From the NCBI GenBank assembly GCA_028687545.1, contig JAQTZZ010000011.1, forward strand, positions 26,386 through 90,385: 64,000 nt of DNA, given 5' to 3'. A program made the position numbers and the translations under genes. Source of the DNA: Candidatus Wallbacteria bacterium. Its GTDB lineage: Bacteria; Muiribacteriota; JAQTZZ01. A model generated the notes under the pieces. It was not told where the DNA came from. It did not search any database and saw only the letters and a list, made by a program, of their open reading frames with translations. The number at the start of each line of letters is the position of its first letter. Position 1 is the stretch's first letter. Shown piece by piece: positions 42,512 through 53,000 of the stretch.

Positions 42512-43891
42512 CTAGAACAGATTCAATTTCCTGATGAATTCCAGATTCTTGAAATCCCTGTATGATACGAGCACAAGCAGGAGAAGAAGTGCATAGAGCC
42601 CGACCAGATGGATCATTTCCTCCACCTTGATCGAAACCTTCCTGCGCATCAATACTTCGATCAGCAGGAACAGTATCCTGCCGCCATCCAGGGCGGGAAA
42701 GGGAAACAGATTGATCAAGCCGATGTTCAGACTGAGGAGCGCAATCACGGAAAGCAGTGCCCCGATTCCTCTGTCAGCACGGTGTTTCACAACGCCGGCG
42801 ATCCCGATCGGCCCTGTCACATTTTTGAGGGCAATCTTGCCCGACACCAGCTTGGCAATACCTTTCATCATGAAAAAGGTATTCTGCACCGTGTTTTCCC
42901 AGGCATATCGCAATGCTGACAAGGGATTGGTACCCTTCACAAATTCCTGCACGAATCCGATCCCGATGATACCAGCTTCCAGCTCCTGGCTGAACTCCGG
43001 CTTGCATTTCACAGTAAGCGTTCCACTCTTGCGCTCTATGTTGATGCTCAGTTCCTTATCCACATTGTGATTGATGATTTCAACAGCCCGCTCCCAGTTA
43101 CAGATGGTTTCACCATTGATGCTCAGTATTCGGTCGCCTTCAAGAATCCCTGCCAGAGCAGCGGGCTTTCCAGGCACCATCTCCCCGACAACCGGGATCA
43201 CTCCCCTCACGATGCCGATAATGCCTTCCCCCGTTTTATTGAGTTCAGGTGTGACGACCGTGCGTTCCAGGATACCCTGCCTCAGGTATGAAATCGTCAA
43301 CGGCATCCCTGGTTTCCTGGTGATGATGTCAGCCATGGAATCCCAGGTTTCAACAGTAATGCCATCGATTCCCGTGATCAGATCGCCTGTCTTGAATTTG
43401 GCAGCTTCGGCAGGTTTTCCCGGCAGCAGTGAGCCGATCGTGGGTTCTTTAGTATATTTAGGCTGTGGGATCCCAATAAAAATGAAGATTATGGCAAAAA
43501 TCAGCAGTGCCAGCAGGAAGTTGAAAAATGACCCTGCAAAGAGGATCAGGAAGCGCTGAAGCACGTTCTTGTTAATGAATTTTTCCTGTTCAGGGATGTC
43601 GCTTTCCTCTTCAGCCAGCTTGGGGTCTGTGCCGGCGAGTTCGACGAAACCGCCGATCGGTATTGCGCGCAGATTGTATTCTGTACCGCCGCTTTTACGT
43701 CCCCAAAGCCTGGTCCCGAATCCAAGGGAAAATTCCTTGACCCTTACTCCGGTCCAGACTGCAGTTATATAATGACCGAATTCATGGGCCAGTATAATCA
43801 CGAAAATCACAAAGATGAAAGCCAGCGCACCTTCCAGAAAATCTGGAGTTTTAGCGATCAGGGAAGAGCCGATTCCCGTTAAAAGAGTCAG
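42512..43891 (-). CDS. rseP: RseP-like site-2 (M50) intramembrane metalloprotease
   Basis: The protein has the zinc motif HEFGHY in the first helix, two PDZ domains (about residues 140-310 of the long form), and the C-terminal metal-ligand motif FPFPALDGGRIL. This is the RseP/RasP layout. These enzymes cut anti-sigma factors or signal peptides inside membranes. The first conventional start is GTG at 43810 (432 aa), which leaves only eight residues before HEFGH and truncates the first helix. I prefer a longer form (459 aa) from CTG at 43891, 4 nt after GGAGG (43896-43900). No ATG, GTG or TTG is in frame upstream of 43810 back to the stop. The conventional start remains the fallback. Confidence 0.8.
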   Translation of the reverse strand: MTLLTGIGSSLIAKTPDFLEGALAFIFVIFVIILAHEFGHYITAVWTGVRVKEFSLGFGTRLWGRKSGGTEYNLRAIPIGGFVELAGTDPKLAEEESDIPEQEKFINKNVLQRFLILFAGSFFNFLLALLIFAIIFIFIGIPQPKYTKEPTIGSLLPGKPAEAAKFKTGDLITGIDGITVETWDSMADIITRKPGMPLTISYLRQGILERTVVTPELNKTGEGIIGIVRGVIPVVGEMVPGKPAALAGILEGDRILSINGETICNWERAVEIINHNVDKELSINIERKSGTLTVKCKPEFSQELEAGIIGIGFVQEFVKGTNPLSALRYAWENTVQNTFFMMKGIAKLVSGKIALKNVTGPIGIAGVVKHRADRGIGALLSVIALLSLNIGLINLFPFPALDGGRILFLLIEVLMRRKVSIKVEEMIHLVGLYALLLLLVLVSYRDFKNLEFIRKLNLF

Positions 43892-44026
43892 ATTGCCTCC
43901 AGCGACAAGGATTTTCAGGGAAAATAGTACCTGCAGGGGAATCGAATGTCAATGATTTTCTCGAAGTCAAGTCGTGACACGAGGATGATTCAGAAGCGTG
44001 ATTCATCATTGAATCCGACAGAACTA

Positions 44027-44054
44027 TTGTTTAATACAGGGATTGAACTATGAT
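44027..44054 (+). promoter_or_regulatory. Putative promoter of the giant prepilin-like gene
   Basis: TTGTTT (44027-44032) and TATGAT (44049-44054) are 16 nt apart, about 20 nt upstream of the preferred TTG start at 44076. The gap from 43892 to here has no coding frame and also contains partly complementary short words around TGATTC/GAATC. Confidence 0.4.
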
Positions 44055-44075
44055 ATACTATACTCAGGAGGAGTC

Positions 44076-47000
44076 TTGAAGGCTTTTTCCTTTGTTGAGA
44101 TTCTGATCGCGATCATGCTTCTATCCCTGGCGATTCTTCCGATCTCGTTAACATTCACAACCGGTGTCAAGCAGTCTGCGGACACGGAAGACCAGATGAA
44201 AATGAGGATGATGGCCGAAGAGTTGATGCAGGAAATCACGAGCAAGGGCTTCGACGATCCTTACAATATCTTATCTACCAGTCTGGAAGAAGCTCCGTCG
44301 ATCAACCTGGTCACAGACAGGACTATCCTGAACGATGTGGATGACTATAACTTTCTGGACGACAAAAAAAACATCTTCAATCAGGGCCTCTCAACCATGG
44401 AAATGGCACCACTAGGGATCAGGGGCAACAAACTGCTGCAGTATGCAGGCTTCAACCGCAAAGTGCGGATTTATGAAGCTGACGGGGTCACCCCTCTTTC
44501 AGTCACCTCCTATACTAACATGACAAACCTTGCCCTTAATTTCGATGCCAGAAAATTCATTCCATCCCGCTACACGAAAAAGATCTTCGTGATGGGTGAC
44601 CACGAGATAGGAGTGATCGACCTTGAGGGCACCACTGAAACCGCCATCAAGGTCATGAATCTGGTTCATACCATCAGAGGCGGTATTTTCAACGACATTG
44701 CGCTCAACCCCACGGACAGGGAATTGTATGCAGCGACCCCTGATTCACTGGAAATTTACTATGTCCCTGAAGTGACCAACTTCAACGAAAAGCTGCAGTA
44801 CTGCAAAATCGGCGAGTTCTCCTCCAACTTTTTTACAGGCAGCGTTGAGGTGGTGATTCCCGAAGCCGGCAACACAGGCTTCGCCTTCCAGGCTGCCTGG
44901 ATCAGGGATAGAGGCAGCACCAATTTTGAGCGCAGCTTCCAGCCGGGTGTAATCAGTTCGGCATTCTATGCTCCTGACGAGAATCTCACATATTTCGGAA
45001 CCGACCATGGTCTTTTCGACCAGTTCGGGAATCATTGCGCAGGCAGCGTCAAAATCAACTCCATTTTCAAGGATTATCTAAATCAGCGTCTGTATGTGTG
45101 TACGGAAGGTGAAGGTATTCTTCTCAGAAAAAACGGGCTCTGGAAAGCCCTCAACAGTTCAAACGGGTTGCCAAAGACCGGCAATTCAGTCAATTTAAGA
45201 GGGCTGGTGCAGGACCAGGCCAGCGGTTATCTCTATGCCGCCACTGACCAGGGAGCTTTCTTCAGCATCGATGGAGGCCTGAATTTCGAATCTGTCAAGC
45301 TGCCGGACGGTTCCCTCCTGTCCGGAGAATTGCACAACATAGCCATTTTCTATGCGGACAGGAAGAGATATCTGGTCCTGGACCAGCCGAATGCCATGCT
45401 GTTCAGAGAACTTTTACTCCCCGGAACCCTTGGGGATGCCAATCCCTTCGATTCGCAGACAGGGTCCGCCATGTGCGCATCAGTTGTGAATCGCTTCAGA
45501 AATTTTGATCAGACGCTTTACGCATGTACCAACAACGGGATGTTCTCAATCGTAAAAAAACCGTCAGCCTGGGATATCAAGCAATATACTACAGTCTCAG
45601 GAGAGCGCAGGACAGGCCTCTCCGCATCCGAGATCCGTGACTTCAGCATCGACGGAACCGGCCGCTGGTGGCTGGGAACAGCTCTCGGGATTTCTACCAG
45701 TGACGATGGGGGAAGCACTTTCAAATCTTACGCCCCCTTTTCACATTTCACCAGGCTGCTCCAGCGTGAAAATCACCCCAGGTGCCTGATTGCCATCGAT
45801 GAAGCGGGCCGGGAAATGGAGATCGACACTTTCAGCAGGCTGAAACAGTTTCGTGTCAGCGGCGACTTCATCACTTATCCGGACTATGTCAAGGATCTCT
45901 GCGGCAATACTCTGGACTATTATCTGACCCACTATGGAGTGGCCGGGGATGCGATTACAGACGGACTTTCTGTTGTGCCTGCAGGCAACTGCTCCAGGAT
46001 TTATTCGGATCCGCTGCGGAATTTTCTCTACACCCTGTCCATGGAAAATGGCCGGCTGCTCCTGTACAGGGTCAACGAATGCTTCTTCGACCATTTCGAA
46101 AACTATTCCGGATACCGGGAATACGCAATTCCAGACCAGACAGGGAGTGCAGGATCTTATGACATCAAGGCTGTCTCTTCGGCTCTGCCTGGGGGACCCA
46201 GTGTCTTGTCCGTGAAAAGCGATAATGCCTTCAAGGGAAAAGTCTGGATCTACCGGAGATTCCTTTTTAATGATGACTCCAGAACTCTTGAGGTCAGTCT
46301 GAATTTCGCAAACAGGCAGACTTTCAACGGAAGTCTGGTGAACCCGGAGCTGAGGATTTACACCCGTGATGTTTACCCGATCGTCGATTTTACCAGCAGC
46401 GGTCCTCCCCCGGATTTCAGCGCCCCTGTCACGGCTGATTCCATGTCCACGAATCTGGTCGTTCTTCCGAGAAGTTCACAGACCATCACGCTGGCCATTG
46501 GATTCGAGGACTATTCTGCCAGCGACGGCTTGAACTGTGAACTGGACAGCCTGAGGATTGATTTCGACCGGCCTTACTCCGGATTGTCCGACCCGGTCAA
46601 GATCATTCCCATTACCAAACCAATTGCCCTGTCTTTCGGCAATGAAAACAATGTTTTACACATTCTGTTCAATGACGGCACATATAAAATGGGAGTCTAC
46701 AGAGAGGATCTGAATGGTTCGGCGATCGATCTTGTAAATCTGGGTGAAGCCTCCCTGGCAGGGGTCGTTGATAACCCTGTAGATCTGAAGCTTTCAGCCA
46801 ACGGCAGACGCGTTTTCATCCTTGATAAGCGCAAAATCTTTGTCATCGAACTGATCCCGCTCCGCAAAAACATCAGAGTCACAGTGGAAAATCTGGCCAG
46901 TCAGAGCGATTTCCAGCTGAGCGCCATGGTCAGCTCCTGGAGCAGCAACAGTAAAAAAAAGAAACTGCTGCCTACTGGAAGAGAAGAACCGCTGCAGCTT

Positions 47001-50000
47001 TTTACGGATTCAGCTTCCAATTTTTTTTACCCTTACAACACTTATTTTTTTTATGATGAAATCAAGTTCAACGGCAGGATGCATCAGATCAGAGGGCCGG
47101 TGTACTTCAAGGGTCTGAGAGGGAAATCTCTTTCTTTTGGAGGGGAACTCAACTGCAACGCATCCTGCGACAGGCCGGCTTTTTTCACCTCATACAGCGA
47201 TAAGTCCTGGGGATATGTGTTTGCCGAATCAGATCCTGACGATGTTTTACCCTGGGGCGGCCTGAAAATGGAGGGAAATTTTTCCCTGCACGGCGCAGTG
47301 ATCAAAAAGGCAGCGGAAATTTCCTCTGTTTCGCAGGGCAGCATTGACCAGACAGTTTTTTTGAATAACCAGACCGGATTGGCGTTCAGGGGCTCAGGAG
47401 CACTCTCGGTCAGGAGCTCGGAATTCAACTCCAACCAAACAGGACTGATCATCGACTCAGGCAATGCCTCATTGGATTCCTCCCTTTTTACCTCCAACAG
47501 GACCGCCCTGAAGGCAAAAACCCCTGTTTCACTCCAGGGCATCACTGCGGTTTCCAATAACACCTTCGCTGAACTTAATGCATCCATCGGTTCGATCGAA
47601 AATTCGCTGCTCTGCGGCAGTGAATCCTGCTTCAAGGCCGACGGCGGTGAGGAGCTGAAATTGAAGGATAATTTCATCTCTACCTGCCAGACCGCAATCC
47701 AATGCATCAACGGCACTTTGAGCGGAAGTTTCAATGAATTTTACGGGAACGGCACAGCCGTCAGTTACCAGAGCCCGAAAAACAGCGGCAGCTCTGCCGT
47801 TCCAACCTTCATTTACAACTACTTCGAGAACAACCAGACCAATATTTTCCAGGGAAACAGCAGCGGACATCTGTATGCCCAGTATTGCGTGTTCAACCGC
47901 GACCTGAACCCGGAAAACGCGGGAATTACAGGCACCCCGGACATGCTGAGACAGGCTCTCAGGGACATCGTTCCTCTGGCAGTTTCAGGCTATCTGGATA
48001 GAAGTGCGGACTGGCAGGCTCAAACCAGGGAGAATCTGGTCCCGACTGTGATCCTGGATTACCTGCTCCAGGAGACTGGAGAGTTGAAAATCATGGGCAG
48101 GCAGCTGCTGGAATTCTATCCTGCAGTGGCACCAGGAGTATTCACTTCCAATGGGGATCTCAAGATTGAGGGGAGCTCTACGAAAGAAGTGATGATAACT
48201 TCCGGGCTTGATTCCAGCGAAGGCCTTCTTCTTCCGGAGATCAGCGGCAGGCCGGACAACAACGCTTTTTACGGTATCGTGGCCAATGGTTGGGATGACA
48301 GAGACCTGTGCATATGGTCGAAACTGAAGCACGGACTCATTGAATTCCGCGGAAATTTCGATGTCTCCCAGAAAAATTTCTATTACAACCAGCTGACAAG
48401 GGAAACCGGCGACGACCTCAAGGTCAAACTCAACTGCTCCGGAATTCCAGAACTTTCGCACAACTTCTGGGGTAAAAACGTGCCTGATTTCAATCAGGTG
48501 CTTCAACCGAAAGCGAGTGCTGCAGTTTACACTCCCTGGGCTTATGCCGGGAAAGTCCCCCAAACCGAAAAATGGCCTTTCCAGAATACAGGAGCCACGA
48601 TCATTTCCACTTTGGAAATACTCTCAGGCATGATTTCGATCGACGCCAGCGGTCAGAATGTAATCAAATTCGCAGGCGACTTCTCCATTTCCGGAGAAGT
48701 GACGATCACAGGTAATCGCCCGGTGCTGATCACCAGTCATGACGATGAACCGGACAATACTCCATACAGCCCGGGCAGCGACCATACCCCTGACTTCATT
48801 TTCTGGGGGACTGCAGGCAGCAACAGAACCGGAAGCAACACTGCCGCGCCCTTTGCAGGCATCCGGAAACTGGACCTGCCTTCAGGAATCAATGCGGAAA
48901 TCCGTTATGGCTGCCTGAACGGTACCAGTTTCAACCGCTCGATTTCCAATGCTTCCCTGTGTCTGTCCCACATGTTTCTCAACCTCAATGAAGCGCTCAA
49001 CTTCAATTCCTCTTCAACCCTGCAGATTGACAAAACACTGATCAAGGCGAAGGGAGGTGGCAGCAGTCCGAACATCACGGTGGATTCCGGTTCTTTCGCC
49101 TCCAGGAACAGCTTCTTCACTTCAGCCAATGACAATGAATACGTGAGACTTGCCGAAACAGGCCTGACCCTGACTGATCAGCAGAAGACCATTCTTACTC
49201 TCGGCAGCAGCCCTGCCCGCAGCGACTGGTATGGAATTTCGCTGACCGAGTCGGACACTGTCTTCAACAATTCGGCAGTCGAATACGGCAACTGGGGATT
49301 TCTGAGCAGCCATTATCCCTCCCTGGAATTCAGGGACTGTTCCTTCTATCAAAACGGCTATGTGGCAGCAGTTCTGGAAAACAGCAGCGCTCCGTCGGTC
49401 ATCTCAGGCCATCTGTTCGATTCCAATTTTCAGGGGCTGGAACTGAGGACAAACGATAGTAACAAGACTGTCCAGAACTGCACATTCCAGAAAACAGACT
49501 GGCGCAGCCTGCATTTCAAGGTCGGCTGCGAAAACGCAGTCATCGACTCCAATACCTTCACAGACACCTGCCTGCAGCAGGCATCTGATGCAGCGGGAAT
49601 TCTGATCAGGGACGGCAGCAAATTCACAGTCAGCAACAACATCTTTACCGGAGACAGGGGCACAGCCTGCCTGCTCGGAGAAGGAGGCAGCCTGAACAGT
49701 GTGGAAGTGACCGGCTGCACCTTCAAGGACGGAAACCTGGGATTGTCGATTGCCGGCTCAGCCTCAGATGTGACAGTCGGGCATCAGGAAAGCACAGGGA
49801 ATTACAGCAATTTTTTTTCAGGCAACAAGGAAGCGATGCGTATCTCCAACACCTTGACAACAGTCTGCTTCAACAGATTCAGTAAAAACCAGTCCGGCAT
49901 TTACAATAGCGGCAGCCCGTTCATCCACGGCAACCTCCTGGAAGAAAACCAGACAGGTATAACCTGTTCTGCTGGCAAAGCCAGGATCATGCAGAACACA

Positions 50001-53000
50001 TTCAGCAGAAACACGACGGGCCTGGATCTGGCCGGGAGATATCTTTATGACTATCTGGACGATACTGACGACAGCATCCGCATGGCGACCCTGATCAGAG
50101 GTAATAATTTCATCGCAGACGAAACTCCGGCAGCAGGCACTGCAGGGGGCAATGACCTTAATTTCAACTATTTCCGGGACACCACATTCCCCATCTCATT
50201 CGGAATCACCAGCACCCTGAAGAATCCTGGGGACAATTACCTGAACATGGTGCAGAGCTGCTATCTCTGGCTGCATCCCGTAGTGATCCCTGCTCACAGT
50301 TATGATACTGCCGGCGTGGACCTCTATCCTGAGAACATCATTCCCACAATGGAAATTGATGTGGAATTGTATGCCTCGCATTATTCTCCGGCCCAGTGTG
50401 CCACTTCGCTTGTCGTGATCAGCTACGATACTCAGGAGCATCAGCTCAGAAGCGCTTCCGGAGAGCTTGTCAAGCCGCTGGAATTTGAGCTTTCCACACT
50501 CAACGGCTCTCTTTACACCGGCAAATTTGAGGCTTATGATATCTCCCGCTATCCGAATCCGAAAAGCAGCCTGCCCTCCTTACCAGGTCTCAAACACGGC
50601 TTCTTCAAATTCATCTGGCTGCCGTTTGAACTGAAGCAGAACGTCGACGACCTGGACACCCCGCTGCCCGATAAACTGGACCTGTATGTGGACGTAAACA
50701 ACGGCGACACTGACCATGGGAACGGATTCGGCATCAACAGCGAACGCGATGTCTACTATGATTTTGACGGCACTGTCGAAATCACGGGCGTAGTGCAGGG
50801 GGAACCCAAACCTAATCAACCCAGCGAATTCGGTCATACCACCTACATGGATGCCTGGCTGGAAAGCAACCATCTGCCGTTCACACCCAGGAGCAGCCTC
50901 AGCAATCTGGAGATCAAAACAATCGTCGAACGCCAGACTTCAGGCGAAAAAGAAAAGATAGTCTGGTCTCTAGGTGATGAAGGCGTTTATCCCAAAGGTT
51001 TCAACATCATGATCGCCAATCCGGATGGAACTGAAAAGTCCTGCCTGACGAGCGGACTCGGAGGTGGCAGGCCTGATATCTCAAGTGACGGGAAAAAGAT
51101 CGTGTTCTGCTCGAGCGGAGAAATTTTCAGCATGGATTCGACAGGATTTAATCAGGTCCGGCTGACTGAAAATCTTGCCCTGGACAACAATCCCAGCTTT
51201 TCACCGGATGGGACAAAGATAGTTTTCGATTCGGACCGTGACGGCCATCTCCAGATCTATCTCATGAACAGCGACGGTTCTGATCAGGCAGACATTTCCG
51301 GCAATGCCAGCAATGACAGTGAACCATGCTTTTCACCTGTGGAAGACAGGATCGTGTTTGTTTCGGACCGCGAGGGAAGTCTGGAAATTTTTTCCATGAA
51401 CCAGGACGGAACAGAGGCATTGAGGCTGACCTATGACAACAGTAAGAACCAGTTCCCGGTATTTTCTCAGGACGGTTCGAAAATCGCCTTTGATTCCGAT
51501 AAAGCGCAGGACGGTCTTCGGCATATTTACATGATGGACCCGAACGGCAGCAACGAAATGCAGATCACTTCCAGCCTTTATCAGGACTGCAACCCGGGAT
51601 TTTCGCCGGACGGGCTGAAAATCGGTTTTGAGTCAGTAAGGAGCGGCGGCCACGATCTCTACTTCACTTACCTGTCATCCCTGGAAGTCACGAAAATTGC
51701 TCCAAGTTCCCAGACCGGTTCAGACAATGATCTGATCTGGAAAAAAGTGTCGTTCAGGACCGGCACATTTGAAATCACGGCCCGCGGCAGGAACGATATT
51801 GGCGGCGATTCCCTGGACTCAGACAAAATCAGCGTTTATCAGGTGGAACCTCCGGCCCTCACCAAAATTAACCTCGACCTGGGTTACAGCGAAGGGGAAG
51901 ACATGCTCATCACCTGCCAGCAGATCGCGTCTCCGAATAAAGGAGTGCTGGTAACCTTTGACAGGCACGGCCTGAACCCTTCCACCTTCGGCTACAATGT
52001 CGTTTACTCCCATTCCCCTAAACTTGACGATTTCAGCCATAAAGTCACTATCGAAATCGGCGCTAATCCCTCAAGCACCTGGATCAAGAATCTGCAGCCA
52101 GGTCTTTATTATCTTTATGCCCAGTGCTACAGGAGAGAACCGCAGAACGGCGTCTACCAGAGCCGGGGAAATTACTATGAATACACAGGCTGGTCCAACC
52201 TTGCGAAAGTCAGAGTAAGGGGCTGGTACCAGGCTTTTCTGCCGTCCACGCTGCCCAGCCTGGAATGGAACTCCTGCAGCATGGGGAAAGGCAGAGTTTC
52301 CCTGCTTTCCAGCAAAGCTCCGGACGGAAAATACTACGTGCTGACTACCAATGACTATGGTGACGGACCCTGGCAGATTCTGAAACCTGTAGACCTGAAT
52401 CAGTATTCCTCAGTTGTCGTGAAAGACAACGCCAGATTCATGCTGGTCGGGAATGCAGGAGGCAGGGCAGCCTGCCAGGAATATACCAGTGGATTGATGG
52501 GATCAGCGAAGCTGGTTTCTGATACGCTGACTTACCTGGATGCCGCGCTCGACAATGCAGGCGAATACATCTCAGGCGGAGAAAGATCTCCCTCAGGCGG
52601 CATACTCGGTACCATGGAAATCTCAGACACCCTGGAAGGAAGGGCACAAAAGCTGGCAGTCTGGGATTCCAGACAGTGGCAGGCGATTTCCGGGAATGCA
52701 GACAGTGTTTATTTCAATTCAGCAGATCCAGGCACTGTAGGCAATAAAACCGCCTCCAAGATAAACTATTTGCTGGCGCCTTTTAACTCGATCAGCGCAT
52801 CAGACAACAGCAATCAGTTATCCTGGCTGGCGGGGAAAAACGGAAAACTTCAGTATTCAGGTGACTTTGGCCGCAACTTTGCCACCACTGAAATCACTGT
52901 CTTACCTGAAGCAATAACTGGTGCCCACTTTCTGGAATTCTATCTGGGTTTCATCTGCGCAGACGCAGCCAGGACTTCCACCTCAGCCTGGCAGATCGCC

